Shown here: positions 1-7,986 of the stretch, piece by piece
Numbering within the stretch: position 1 is the first letter of the stretch
Layout of the letters: the number at the start of each line of letters is the position of its first letter
From: Bacilli bacterium
GTDB lineage: Bacteria > Bacillota_I > Bacilli_A > RFN20 > CAG-826
Reading direction: 5' to 3'
Length of the DNA: 32,212 bases
NCBI GenBank assembly: GCA_024693415.1
Contig: JAILKX010000022.1
Location: 1 to 32,212 of the forward strand
Made by a program: the position numbers and the translations under genes
The notes under the pieces: generated by a model
What the model was told of the DNA's origin: nothing
The model's input: the letters and a program-made list of their open reading frames with translations, nothing else
Database searches by the model: none

Positions 1-764
1 GGTTTGTCTTTCAACGCGGCGACGAGCTTCATGGATTCGGCACGTATGAAATCGCGCTTGCAGCTGGAGCCGAAAACCGGGAGTTTGAGATCCTCGGGAT
101 GGCGCATCGGGGAATAGAGCTGCGCGAGCTCTTTGTTTTCAAATGTTGGGCCAAACATGCGGCGCCGCGCCCCTTTTGTCATCGTGCTGGAATTCATTGA
201 CGATTCCAAGTCGAACACCGAGCAATTCACGAGGACCGCCTTTGGCTTAAAGCCTTTGAGGTCCAGGCCCATCTTCTTGCACAGATCTTCGTTGCAGGAC
301 ATCTCGGCGATCAATAGAGCGAAATGGCCGCCTGCGGAATCTCCCGTTAAATAAATTTCGTCTTGCTCGACACCAAGCTCTTTCGCGTGCGCGCATACAT
401 AATTAATGCAAGATACGCAGTCTGAAATCTGATCGGCGACCGACAGAGTTCCGTCGTTTAGCCGATAGTCGACGGCAAAGAAATCAAATCCCTGTTCGAG
501 GAATACTTCACCAAAGATGTAGTTCTCTTTTCTCGTGGAAAGAATGTAGGCTCCTCCATGAATATCGATGATCAGCTTGTTCAATTTTTTCTCTTTGGGA
601 GCGTAATATGCGTCGAAGCAGTGCTTGAAGTTATCGTCGCCCATGTAATTGATGTCTAGACGGTTCTCGTATTTCAGATTGGAAAAGATCTCAGGCCTTC
701 TCTTGGCGGCGTTCTTCTCAAAATTCTTCGCGAGCATGCTCACAACAAAACCAGGTAATTTCAT
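1..764 (-). CDS. Alpha/beta-hydrolase (HSL-type esterase/lipase), 3' end outside the window
   Basis: Probable carboxylesterase that hydrolyses acyl or acetyl esters in the cytoplasm. Reading the minus strand from the ATG at 764 gives 254 codons without a stop, running off the window edge. An oxyanion-hole motif HGGAY lies at residues 69-73 and a nucleophile elbow GDSAGG at 141-146 (Ser143), the pair typical of the hormone-sensitive-lipase/alpha-beta-hydrolase-3 family. The acidic member of the triad may be Asp238 in FGSSCKRDF; the His would fall beyond the edge. No signal peptide is seen. The start lies one base past the stop codon of the upstream HAD gene, so the two are probably translationally coupled in one operon with the GH2 gene. 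A role in removing acyl groups from plant or host glycans is an inference from this context. Confidence 0.85.
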   Translation of the reverse strand, partial: MKLPGFVVSMLAKNFEKNAAKRRPEIFSNLKYENRLDINYMGDDNFKHCFDAYYAPKEKKLNKLIIDIHGGAYILSTRKENYIFGEVFLEQGFDFFAVDYRLNDGTLSVADQISDCVSCINYVCAHAKELGVEQDEIYLTGDSAGGHFALLIAEMSCNEDLCKKMGLDLKGFKPKAVLVNCSVFDLESSMNSSTMTKGARRRMFGPTFENKELAQLYSPMRHPEDLKLPVFGSSCKRDFIRAESMKLVAALKDK

Positions 765-765
765 A

Positions 766-1551
766 TCAGTCTCCCAAAATCAGCTTATGTATAGCGTTCG
801 CCAGACCATTATCTGACACAGAATCCGTAACGTAGTCGGCTGCAGCCTTAACTTCATCCCTGCCGTTCCCCATGCAGACAAAGCATCCGGTCGCGTCAGC
901 CATCGGAATGTCTTGAAGGTTGTCTCCAAATGAAATGGCATCTTCTTTATCTATGCCGAGGTAATTGAGGACATCCTCTATCGCCTTGCCTTTTGAATGC
1001 ATGGACCCCATGAACTCAATACCGTATTCCTCAAATCTGAAACCAATGGCCCCCGGGGCTGCCGAAAGCATCTCTTCGTCATACTCTTTCGGGGCAAATA
1101 AAAGGAGTCCTGAAGAGTTTTCGCCGCGATAATCGCGCACAACGTTGGTCTCGTCCTTGTAAATTGCGTGGTATCTTTCCGAGTACTCATTGGGGGGCGC
1201 GATCATATATCGATCATAGGTGGTCACAAGCTCCGCAGTGAGGCCGAGGCTCTTGGCTTTTTTGACCAAGGCATAGACATCGCGTTTCTTCATGTACTCT
1301 TTGTGAACCACTTTATCCCCCACTACAGCGACCCCGCCAGAGGAGGCGATAAAACCGGACCACTCAATGCCTAAATCAAAGCACTTAAAGTCTTTTTGGG
1401 ACCCGTAGGGGCGGGCAGAGCACAAAAACACCTTTATTCCGCGGCGGGCCATCTCCCGAATTGCTTCGATGCCGTCGGCAGGATATTCATGTTTAAAATG
1501 ATCGTAAAGCGTGTCGTCGACATCAAAAAACGCTGCTTTGAAATGGCTCAT
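766..1551 (-). CDS. Cof-type HAD-superfamily hydrolase (HAD-IIB)
   Basis: Predicted Mg-dependent phosphatase, probably acting on sugar phosphates or similar small metabolites. Motif I is DVDDT at residues 10-14 (nucleophile Asp10, acid/base Asp12). Motif II is represented by the SAR segment near residue 45. The conserved Lys is K187 in SKGKA, and the acidic motif IV is GDNLQD at 209-214. The large cap between motifs II and III and the 261-residue length fit the Cof/YidA class. Its ATG shares the ATGA overlap with the stop of the GH2 gene upstream, and its own stop nearly touches the start of the esterase gene, so the three genes form a tight minus-strand unit. The substrate cannot be read from sequence. 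Confidence 0.9.
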   Translation of the reverse strand: MSHFKAAFFDVDDTLYDHFKHEYPADGIEAIREMARRGIKVFLCSARPYGSQKDFKCFDLGIEWSGFIASSGGVAVVGDKVVHKEYMKKRDVYALVKKAKSLGLTAELVTTYDRYMIAPPNEYSERYHAIYKDETNVVRDYRGENSSGLLLFAPKEYDEEMLSAAPGAIGFRFEEYGIEFMGSMHSKGKAIEDVLNYLGIDKEDAISFGDNLQDIPMADATGCFVCMGNGRDEVKAAADYVTDSVSDNGLANAIHKLILGD

Positions 1552-3278
1552 TCGAACTTCAGGCGCTTATTTAATGCAGCCATTACCTCCGGCTTGATTT
1601 TGGAGACACTTCTGTCGTAAGTCAGGAGTCCGTTTAATTCGTCTTCGACATCGGACAGCTGTGTATAAATGGCAATGGAGAGTCCCTCTTTCTCAATCAA
1701 TGGTTCCACCTGTTCCTTATATAGATACGCGAGAGCAACCTCCAAATCGGACGCGTTCCTAAACGTTTTGTATCCGAATGGCTTTTTATTGGTATAGGTG
1801 TGCCCTTTTATAGATAAGGTATAGCCGCCGAATTCGGTCAAAGACAGAATCCGTTTGTGGTCCGAGCGGATTTTTACCGGTCTGAAGTAGATGTGACGAG
1901 AATAGAAATCGCCAACCTTGTGGTCATACCACCCAGAAGTGGAATCAACCAGCCTCGTCGGATCCAAGTCCTTCAAAATCTTGGTCAGAAGGGCCGAGTC
2001 AAACTGGCCCCACCCCTCATTGAACAAGGTCCATATAGCGACGCAAGGGCAGTTATAGAGAAGATTTATGGTGCTCCGGAGGTCTTTCTCGAAGCGTTTC
2101 CTAGACTCCCGGTTTCCACGGCCAAGTAGCTTATATCGCCGCGTGTCATTGAAGTGATAGGTAATGAATGGCGCTGTGTTGATAAGGAACTTCTTGTATT
2201 TGGCGCCGCCGTTCACAAAATCCTGCATGACGATCATGCCGAGGCGGTCGCAGTGGTAATACCAACGCATTGGTTCAATTTTGATGTGCTTTCTCAAGGT
2301 ATTGAAACCCATGCATTTCATTTTCCAAATATCGTCAACCAAAGCCTCGTCTGACGATGCGGTTAATCCACCATCGAACCAGTAGCCTTGGTCAAGCGGG
2401 CCGGTTAGGAAATACGGTTTATTGTTCAATCCAAAAACGAGATGCCCTTTATACTCAACGGCTGAGAACTTTCTCATCGCAAAGTAGCTCTTAACAATAT
2501 CGTCGTTGACCTTGATTGATAGATCATAAAGGGTGGGCTTTTCAGGGGTCCACGGTTCCATCGCGAGGCCCAATTCAATAGAAGCCCTTCCTTTTTCATC
2601 CAGGTGAACTCGGTTAATGAAGGTTCCTTTCAACGAAACCTCTAAGGTCGAGGATTCAATCGTCCCTTTAAACGAAACGGCTACATCAAGCCTTTTTGCG
2701 TCGAAATCGGGCGTTAGCCGAACCGATTCAATGTATTCATCCGGCACGAATTCAATCCAGACGGTTTTCCAAATTCCGGAGGTCGGACGATAGAAAATGC
2801 CGCCGTACTCGTTATTTTGCTTGCCCCGTGGGAATATTTCACTGTCCGTGTCATCTTGGGCATCAACCACAAGAACGTTATGCTCTTCCGCGTTCGGGAT
2901 CTCAAAGCAGAACGGGTCATAGCCACCTTCGTGTCGTCCTAGGTGGACTCCGTTTAGCCATACATCGCACACTTGATCCACGCCTTCGAAATGCAGCAGC
3001 ATCTTTTTGCCGATTTCGGGCCCGCGCAAATCGAACTCCCTTTGATAGTAAAGGTGATCGTCTTTGTTTACGAGGCGGCCAATACCCGACAGGGGTGTCT
3101 CAACCGCAAAGGGAACAAGTATTTTTCCTTCGAGCTTGTCGGGCTTTTCCGGAGACTTAGTGAGCAAGAAGTCCCAGACGCCATTCAAGACGCGGTAATG
3201 TTTCCGCTCAAACTGAGGGGTCGGATGTTCCGGCAATGGGACGCCGGCGTCTTTTTTTATGTCTTTTCCGGGGTTCAT
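1548..3278 (-). CDS. Glycoside hydrolase family 2 (beta-galactosidase/beta-glucuronidase-like)
   Basis: Retaining exo-beta-glycosidase of clan GH-A. The domain order fits GH2: an N-terminal jelly-roll with LNGVWDF near the start and the YQREF/GVDQVCDVWLNG region, an immunoglobulin-like domain, then a TIM barrel. Numbering from the ATG at 3278 (576 residues), the acid/base is Glu421 in the FNEGWGQF segment and the nucleophile is Glu482 in LTEFGGY. There is no signal peptide, so the enzyme is probably cytosolic and acts on imported oligosaccharides. The frame stays open to a GTG at 3302, but neither start has a clear Shine-Dalgarno; the ATG fits the usual N-terminus better. It is first in an operon with the HAD phosphatase (ATGA overlap) and the esterase. 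The exact sugar specificity is unknown. Confidence 0.9.
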   Translation of the reverse strand: MNPGKDIKKDAGVPLPEHPTPQFERKHYRVLNGVWDFLLTKSPEKPDKLEGKILVPFAVETPLSGIGRLVNKDDHLYYQREFDLRGPEIGKKMLLHFEGVDQVCDVWLNGVHLGRHEGGYDPFCFEIPNAEEHNVLVVDAQDDTDSEIFPRGKQNNEYGGIFYRPTSGIWKTVWIEFVPDEYIESVRLTPDFDAKRLDVAVSFKGTIESSTLEVSLKGTFINRVHLDEKGRASIELGLAMEPWTPEKPTLYDLSIKVNDDIVKSYFAMRKFSAVEYKGHLVFGLNNKPYFLTGPLDQGYWFDGGLTASSDEALVDDIWKMKCMGFNTLRKHIKIEPMRWYYHCDRLGMIVMQDFVNGGAKYKKFLINTAPFITYHFNDTRRYKLLGRGNRESRKRFEKDLRSTINLLYNCPCVAIWTLFNEGWGQFDSALLTKILKDLDPTRLVDSTSGWYDHKVGDFYSRHIYFRPVKIRSDHKRILSLTEFGGYTLSIKGHTYTNKKPFGYKTFRNASDLEVALAYLYKEQVEPLIEKEGLSIAIYTQLSDVEDELNGLLTYDRSVSKIKPEVMAALNKRLKFE

Positions 3279-3312
3279 GCACTTATTGTAAAGCAAAAAC
3301 ACACATTTGTAG

Positions 3313-3335
3313 TGCTATACTCTTTTACTTGAGGA
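3313..3335 (+). promoter_or_regulatory. Extended -10 promoter and ribosome-binding site of the M24 peptidase gene
   Basis: An extended -10 (TGC followed by TATACT, 3313-3321) lies 20 bases before the ATG at 3342, with a Shine-Dalgarno GAGGA at 3331-3335. No good -35 hexamer is seen at 16-18 bases, which an extended -10 can tolerate. The same short intergenic stretch must also carry the divergent GH2 promoter. Confidence 0.5.
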
Positions 3336-3341
3336 ATAACT

Positions 3342-4526
3342 ATGACCTTGCAAGAACTCCAAAAATCGATTCGCCAGACCGAAGCCGATGCCTACGTCCT
3401 CGTAGATTATGAGAACAGAAATAAAGTCGTGGTCGGTCTTTTAGGCGAAAAAATGCTCACCAGAAAGATCATTATGGTAATACCCCGGGAGGGTAAGCCG
3501 TTTTTGATTACCCACATCATTGACACTGTCTATTTATCAGACGAGGCGACTAAGCGGGATTTCGATCTGAAGGTATATAAGACTTGGCAAGAGATGTTGG
3601 CCATAGAAAAGGCGGAACTCGGGCGCTTCAAATGCGTCCTCATGGATATGTCTGAGAACGGGCTCCTGCCCAGGATATCTCTCGCAGATTACGGTTCGGT
3701 GGATTATATCAAAAGCTTGGGAATCAACATCATTTCTTCCGGCAATCTGCTTCAATCAATGACGGCAGTTTTATCCGATGAGGCCTATGATTCTCAGGTA
3801 AAAGCTTGCGAGATTACGCTGAAGATTAAAGACGAAGCGTTCAAACTGATAAAGCAAGAAATCCTCACCAAAGGAGAAACCGACGAACTGACCATTCAAG
3901 ACTTCATCGGGAGAAGGTTCCGGGAGGAGGGAATGGTTTACGATGAACTGCCGCTTGTGGCCATCGGGAAAAACGCCAGCAACCCCCACTACACCCCTAC
4001 CCCTGAGCAGCATTCCAAAATCAAGGAAGGCGATCTAGTTCTTATAGATATGTGGGCGAAGTTCGATTACCCCCACGGGGTATACTCCGACATCACCTGG
4101 ATGGGCTATGTCGGAACAGAAATCCCCCAAGTCTATGTCGATAGGTTCAACATCGTAAAAGCGGCGCGTGATGGGGTAATTTCGTTTTTAAAGAGGGAAA
4201 TACCTAAGCGCGACGTTAAAGCGTTTGAAGCCGACGATGTGGCCCGCGAGATCATAACTTCCGCAGGCTACGGGGAATGGTTCTTGCACAGGGTTGGCCA
4301 CAACATCGCCAACGACGTGTCCCCGCATGGCCCAGGCGCCAATTTGGACAACTATGAATCACACGACGACCGCTCGCTCATGGAAGGCACAAGTTTCTCC
4401 GATGAGCCCGGCATTTATGCCCCGGACTTCGGAGTCAGAAGCGAGACCGATCTGCATATAAAAAATAGGGAGCTCATCGTCGTTGGAGGACTCCAAGACG
4501 CGATCATCCCTATAATGTCGCTATAA
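3342..4526 (+). CDS. M24 metallopeptidase (Xaa-Pro aminopeptidase/prolidase-like)
   Basis: Cytosolic di-metal peptidase that would remove N-terminal residues next to proline or split X-Pro dipeptides. The N-terminal half (residues 1-145) is the creatinase/prolidase N-domain and the C-terminal half is the pita-bread catalytic domain. Metal ligands can be placed at Asp236 (LIDMWAK), Asp250 (YSDIT), His320 (VGHNI), Glu355 (SDEPGIY) and Glu368 (SETD). A further conserved His is H216 in NPHYTP. The length of 394 residues is normal for the family. The start has a GAGGA ribosome-binding site seven bases upstream. The gene is transcribed away from GH2 and converges on csoR with a four-base gap. Some M24 paralogues act on other substrates, so the precise activity is less certain than the fold. 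Confidence 0.88.
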   Translation: MTLQELQKSIRQTEADAYVLVDYENRNKVVVGLLGEKMLTRKIIMVIPREGKPFLITHIIDTVYLSDEATKRDFDLKVYKTWQEMLAIEKAELGRFKCVLMDMSENGLLPRISLADYGSVDYIKSLGINIISSGNLLQSMTAVLSDEAYDSQVKACEITLKIKDEAFKLIKQEILTKGETDELTIQDFIGRRFREEGMVYDELPLVAIGKNASNPHYTPTPEQHSKIKEGDLVLIDMWAKFDYPHGVYSDITWMGYVGTEIPQVYVDRFNIVKAARDGVISFLKREIPKRDVKAFEADDVAREIITSAGYGEWFLHRVGHNIANDVSPHGPGANLDNYESHDDRSLMEGTSFSDEPGIYAPDFGVRSETDLHIKNRELIVVGGLQDAIIPIMSL

Positions 4527-4530
4527 GGTC

Positions 4531-4794
4531 TCAGTGAGACATACGCTCAAGGATTGCATCCATCTCCTTGAGCTTTTTATTTAGGTCTTCGCTGTCCTTG
4601 GCTTCTAGAACGCAGGAAGAGAGGTGGCTTGAGACAATTATGTTGTTCACCCTCTTAAGCAGCGCAATGGTGGCCAAAAGCTGATTTGAGACGTCGATGC
4701 AATAGGCGTCTTGGTCAATCATCTTGGTGATGCCATCCAATTGGCCTTTAGCGATGGCGATTTGTCTTTTGATTTTGGTGTGATCCGCCTTCAT
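4531..4794 (-). CDS. csoR: CsoR-family copper-sensing repressor
   Basis: All-helical DUF156 repressor that binds DNA in the apo form and releases it when Cu(I) binds. The 87-residue protein carries the C-H-C Cu(I) ligand set: Cys32 (YCIDV), His57 and Cys61 (SSHLSSCVLEA), with the family spacing of H-x3-C. It is the last gene of the copA-copZ-csoR operon; its ATG follows directly after the TAA of copZ and its ribosome-binding site GGAG lies in the copZ end. The operon promoter contains a matching palindrome (7345-7361), so the repressor probably controls its own synthesis together with the exporter. The Cys/His pattern favours copper over nickel (RcnR) or formaldehyde (FrmR) sensing, as does the gene context. 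Confidence 0.95.
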   Translation of the reverse strand: MKADHTKIKRQIAIAKGQLDGITKMIDQDAYCIDVSNQLLATIALLKRVNNIIVSSHLSSCVLEAKDSEDLNKKLKEMDAILERMSH

Positions 4795-5019
4795 TTACTT
4801 CACTCCGACGCATTTATAGCCTGCATTTTCTATAGCGGTTTTTATCTCATTTTCGTCGAGTTTTTTGCCGGATTTCACAGTGGCCTCCTTGGTTTTTAAG
4901 GAAACGACAACCGACTTCACACCCTCAATTTTCTCAAGGGCTTCTTTGACGTGCGCAGCGCAGTGCTCACACATCATTCCTTCGACAGAGACGACAGTTT
5001 TAACGGTTCCAAACATCAT
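4795..5019 (-). CDS. copZ: Copper chaperone CopZ (HMA domain)
   Basis: Small cytosolic Cu(I) carrier of the ferredoxin-like HMA fold that delivers copper to CopA and CsoR. The 74-residue product has the metal-binding loop GMMCEHC (C17 and C20) after the first strand, then the normal beta-alpha-beta order to the end. Its ATG overlaps the copA stop as ATGA, with a GGAGGA ribosome-binding site at 5023-5028 inside the end of copA. A second ATG follows at once (MM), so the start could be one codon later. It is the middle gene of the copper operon. Assignment is firm from motif, length and context. Confidence 0.95.
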   Translation of the reverse strand: MMFGTVKTVVSVEGMMCEHCAAHVKEALEKIEGVKSVVVSLKTKEATVKSGKKLDENEIKTAIENAGYKCVGVK

Positions 5020-7343
5020 TTTTCCTCCTTATTTTTGATGATTTTTGTTTTAAAGAAACGAAGCCTTAAGGCGTTCAGCACCACCGTAATCGACGACATC
5101 GACATGGTCAGCGAACCAATCATCGGGGTCAAAACGAGGTGCTCCTGCGATCCGGTAAACCAATTTGGCGGGACCTTGATGGCATATAACGCCCCCGCGG
5201 CTAGCGGGATCAGCAGGATATTGTAGAAGAATGCCCAAGAGAGATTCTCCTTGATGTTCTTTACGACCTTATGGCTCAGTTCGATCGCACCAACGACGTC
5301 TTTGGGGTCGTTGCGGACCAAGATGATCTCGGAACTTTCGATGGCGACATCAGTTCCGGCCCCGATTGCGATGCCTACATCGGCTTTCATAAGGGCGGGG
5401 GCATCGTTAATGCCGTCTCCGACCATCGCAACGGAATGGCCCTCCTTTTGAAGCGCGGCGGCGATTTCCTCTTTGTCGCCCGGCAAGATCTCTGAGTAAA
5501 TCTTATCCACGTTCAGTTTTTCGGCAATAGCGGCAGCGGTGATTTTGTTGTCCCCGGTCAGGATGGCAACCTTTTTGCCCATCTTTTGTAAAGTCGCGAT
5601 GGCGTCGTAGGAATTTTCCTTCAACGTATCGCCGATTCCCAATAGTCCAACCAGTTTTCCGCCTTCTGCAACATAAAGAACCGTTAGGCCTTTTTTGGAC
5701 ATTTCATCAAATTTCGCCGCGGCGCCTGCTACGTCTATCTGGTTGTTAGACATAAGCAAAGCGTTGCCGATTATCAAATCATCAGAAGAGACGCCTTGAC
5801 CAGGAACATAATCGAACTGGTCCGGCTCATCGAACTTCAATTCCTTGGATTTCGCATATTCAACCACGGCTTTCGAGAGCGGATGCTCCGAGCGAGATTC
5901 AAGGGCCGCAGCCTTGGAAATCAATTCTTCTTCGCTCCCGGATAAAACCACGATTTCCTGCAAAGACATTTTGCCGGCGGTCAGGGTTCCGGTCTTGTCG
6001 AATAAGACATAGTCGATCTTTTCCATTCTTTCGAAGGCTTCCGCGGATTTGATGAGGATGCCGTTTTCCGCGCCTTTTCCCGTGCCGACCATGATTGCCA
6101 CTGGGGTAGCCAAACCCAACGCACAAGGGCAGGAGATAACCAAAACGGAAACGGCAAGCTGGAAGGCCAAATTGACATCTGGGTGGGCGCTTCCCGCTAA
6201 ACCGAGCCCAGTCAGAATCATCCAAATAGTGAAGGTAATCAGGCTGATGCCGATAACGGAAGGCACAAACACCAACGAAATCCGGTCAGCAAGTCGGGCA
6301 ATTGGGGCTTTGGATTCGGAGGCTTGTTCAACCAAAGAAACGATTTTCCCGATCGTCGTATCTTTGCCCACCGAAGTAACGCGGAAGACGATATTCCCCT
6401 CTTTGTTGATCGTTGCACCGATTACTTTATCGCCAACGGTTTTATAGACCGGCATGGATTCGCCGGTCAAAGACGATTCATCAATGCTCGAATAGCCTTC
6501 GACAATTATGCCGTCAGTAGGGACGGATTGACCTGGCTTAACCATGACCAAATCGTCTTCCTGAAGCGTTTCGGTTGCGACCTCAACGGGCTCGCCGTTT
6601 TTCATAAGCAAGGCCGTTTCCGGAGTAAGCGCCATAAGATTAGCGATCGAAGAGGTAGTCTTCTGGGTCGCCTTGGCTTCGAAATATTTGCCCAAAGAGA
6701 TGAAAACGGGGATCATCGCGGCGGACTCGATGTAGATGTTCATCGCATAATCCATAACCATTTGGTGATTGCCCGTCGCCCATCCGATGATGATCATCAC
6801 GTACGCGTATAATCCATATATAGTAGAAGCGGTGGAGCCGAGCGCGACAAGCGCATCCATGTTCGGATGAAGCTTTATCAAACTCTTATAGCCCGAGGTG
6901 AAATGGTGCCAATTCAATATCACGATCGGAAATAAAAACAGGAACTGAATCGTGACGTCCAAGAAGATGATCAACTCATAATTCGGATCGTCCATCGCGG
7001 GGTAGTTCACAAGCATCGGCCCCATCGAGAACACCATCAAACAAACAAGCAAAATAAGGCTCAAAATCAGCTTGTTTCTTCTAACGCGCAAGGCTTTTGC
7101 GCGTTTTTCTTGGATTTTCCGCACGGATTCGTTCACGAAAATATCGCACCCATAACCGGCGGAAGTTACTGCTCCGATGATGGTTTGGTCATCCACTTTT
7201 TCCTCGTCGAAATCCACCACCATGTTCTTGGCGAGCAGACTGACGTTCACGGTGTTCACACCATCCAGCTTCGACACCGCGCGATCGACGTTCGCCTGGC
7301 ATGCGGCGCACATCATTCCATTTACTTCAAATTTCTTCTTCAT
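5016..7343 (-). CDS. copA: Cu(I)-exporting P1B-type ATPase
   Basis: Membrane ATPase that pumps Cu(I) out of the cell. One N-terminal HMA domain (CAAC, C12 and C15) is followed by transmembrane helices from about residue 90, the actuator-domain TGES motif at 293-296, the intramembrane metal site CPC at 405-407, the phosphorylated Asp449 in DKTGT, the HP dipeptide at 487-488 (SEHPLS), the ATP-site GDGIND at 642-647 and a final helix pair. The C-terminal motif reads MSMSS at 747-751, like the M-x2-SS of Cu(I) pumps (P1B-1). The length of 775 residues is typical for a one-HMA CopA. The gene is first in the operon, with an SD-like purine run that forms part of the CsoR-type palindrome just before the ATG, so repression may act on both transcription and translation. 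Confidence 0.97.
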   Translation of the reverse strand: MKKKFEVNGMMCAACQANVDRAVSKLDGVNTVNVSLLAKNMVVDFDEEKVDDQTIIGAVTSAGYGCDIFVNESVRKIQEKRAKALRVRRNKLILSLILLVCLMVFSMGPMLVNYPAMDDPNYELIIFLDVTIQFLFLFPIVILNWHHFTSGYKSLIKLHPNMDALVALGSTASTIYGLYAYVMIIIGWATGNHQMVMDYAMNIYIESAAMIPVFISLGKYFEAKATQKTTSSIANLMALTPETALLMKNGEPVEVATETLQEDDLVMVKPGQSVPTDGIIVEGYSSIDESSLTGESMPVYKTVGDKVIGATINKEGNIVFRVTSVGKDTTIGKIVSLVEQASESKAPIARLADRISLVFVPSVIGISLITFTIWMILTGLGLAGSAHPDVNLAFQLAVSVLVISCPCALGLATPVAIMVGTGKGAENGILIKSAEAFERMEKIDYVLFDKTGTLTAGKMSLQEIVVLSGSEEELISKAAALESRSEHPLSKAVVEYAKSKELKFDEPDQFDYVPGQGVSSDDLIIGNALLMSNNQIDVAGAAAKFDEMSKKGLTVLYVAEGGKLVGLLGIGDTLKENSYDAIATLQKMGKKVAILTGDNKITAAAIAEKLNVDKIYSEILPGDKEEIAAALQKEGHSVAMVGDGINDAPALMKADVGIAIGAGTDVAIESSEIILVRNDPKDVVGAIELSHKVVKNIKENLSWAFFYNILLIPLAAGALYAIKVPPNWFTGSQEHLVLTPMIGSLTMSMSSITVVLNALRLRFFKTKIIKNKEEK

Positions 7344-7344
7344 A

Positions 7345-7361
7345 ATACCCCCTAGGGGTAT
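7345..7361. promoter_or_regulatory. CsoR-type operator (palindrome ATACCCC-CTA-GGGGTAT)
   Basis: A perfect 7-3-7 inverted repeat of the GC-tract type bound by CsoR proteins (TACCC ... GGGTA) sits one base before the copA ATG. It covers the expected transcription start and contributes the purine-rich ribosome-binding site (AGGGGG on the minus strand). The operon it precedes encodes CsoR itself, which makes this the natural autoregulatory site. Confidence 0.9.
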
Positions 7362-7365
7362 CTAA

Positions 7366-7394
7366 ATGATAAAGCCGAATCCCTCGGCAATCAA
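7366..7394 (-). promoter_or_regulatory. copA-copZ-csoR promoter
   Basis: On the minus strand a -35 box TTGATT (7394-7389) and a -10 box TATCAT (7371-7366) are separated by exactly 17 bases, which places the start of transcription inside the CsoR palindrome. The spacer itself contains a short inverted repeat (GCCGA ... TCGGC). The -35 begins one or two bases after the U-tract of the hsp20 terminator. Confidence 0.8.
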
Positions 7395-7395
7395 G

Positions 7396-7424
7396 AAAAA
7401 AGAGGCGGTTGAGCAACCCGCCTC
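7396..7424 (-). terminator. Intrinsic terminator of the hsp20 gene
   Basis: On the minus strand a GC-rich stem (GAGGCGG paired with CCGCCTC, extended by GTT/AA) with a short loop is followed by TTTTTTC. It lies 25 bases past the hsp20 stop and insulates the copper promoter next to it. Confidence 0.9.
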
Positions 7425-7448
7425 CGGAGATATGGAACGCACAATAGC

Positions 7449-7877
7449 TTAGTTGATTGAGATTTTATGGGTGGGCTCCACCTTCTTGAAGTCAGCTTTC
7501 GGGAAGCTGATGCTCAGGACCCCGTCCGTATAAGCGGCTTTGATCTTGTCTTCGGTCACGTCGCCGACATAGTAGGTGCGGCTCGCCGATCCAGAGAAGC
7601 GTTCGCGACGGATGAAGTGATCCGCATTCTCTTTCTTCTCTTTGAAGGAACGGTTGACGTTTGCGGAAACGGTCAGGTAGCCTTCGTTGAGGGCCAAGTC
7701 GATGTCTTCTTTCTTGAAGCCCGGCAAATCGATATCGATAACATAGTTGTCACCGACTTCGCTGATGTCGGTCTTCATGGCGAGAGAACCGAATTCCTCG
7801 GCATTGATGTCTTCGCCGAAGAAAGACTGGAAGAAGGGGTCAAGGTAGTTGTTTCTGTAAGTGATGCTGTTGTTCAT
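7449..7877 (-). CDS. hsp20: Small heat-shock protein Hsp20 (alpha-crystallin family)
   Basis: ATP-independent holdase that binds unfolding proteins and keeps them refoldable. The alpha-crystallin domain starts near residue 33 (MKTDISEVGDNY) and contains the signature AAYTDGVLSISFPK. The short C-terminal tail has an I-x-I oligomerisation motif (KISIN). The chosen start is the ATG at 7877 because a strong GGAGGA ribosome-binding site (7885-7890) lies seven bases before it; the frame is open for nine more codons, but those overlap the control region. This gives 142 residues, normal for bacterial Hsp20. The gene stands alone between its own promoter with two CIRCE-like sites and a strong terminator, so it is expected to be repressed by HrcA and induced by heat or protein damage. 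Confidence 0.95.
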   Translation of the reverse strand: MNNSITYRNNYLDPFFQSFFGEDINAEEFGSLAMKTDISEVGDNYVIDIDLPGFKKEDIDLALNEGYLTVSANVNRSFKEKKENADHFIRRERFSGSASRTYYVGDVTEDKIKAAYTDGVLSISFPKADFKKVEPTHKISIN

Positions 7878-7897
7878 AATGAATTCCTCCATTGGTT

Positions 7898-7924
7898 TTA
7901 GCACTCTCGTTCTTCAAGTGCTAA
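7898..7924. promoter_or_regulatory. CIRCE element, promoter-proximal (HrcA operator)
   Basis: The plus strand reads TTAGCACTC-N9-AAGTGCTAA, which differs from the CIRCE consensus TTAGCACTC-N9-GAGTGCTAA at one position. It covers the predicted transcription start of hsp20, the standard placement for HrcA repression. Confidence 0.93.
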
Positions 7925-7928
7925 CCAT

Positions 7929-7956
7929 ATGTTACCCCTTAATTTAGCAGTGTCAA
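7929..7956 (-). promoter_or_regulatory. hsp20 promoter (sigma-A type)
   Basis: On the minus strand a perfect -35 TTGACA (7956-7951) and a -10 TAACAT (7934-7929) are spaced by 16 bases. The -35 lies inside the distal CIRCE-like repeat and the start site falls in the proximal one, so HrcA bound at either site would block RNA polymerase. Confidence 0.8.
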
Positions 7957-7970
7957 GCGCCGAGTGCTAA
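7944..7970. promoter_or_regulatory. Second, distal CIRCE-like element
   Basis: The plus strand reads TTAGCAGTG-N9-GAGTGCTAA. The right arm is a perfect CIRCE arm and the left arm differs at two positions, with the canonical 9-base spacer kept. Its centre is 46 bases from that of the proximal element, a little over four helical turns, and it contains the -35 box. Confidence 0.75.
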
Positions 7971-7986
7971 AAATTTTTGAAGAATC

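Noticed and set aside
4528..4540. GTCTC-AGT-GAGAC hairpin between the M24 peptidase gene and csoR
   Set aside because: The stem is only five base pairs, overlaps the csoR stop and has no U-tract, so it cannot be called a terminator.
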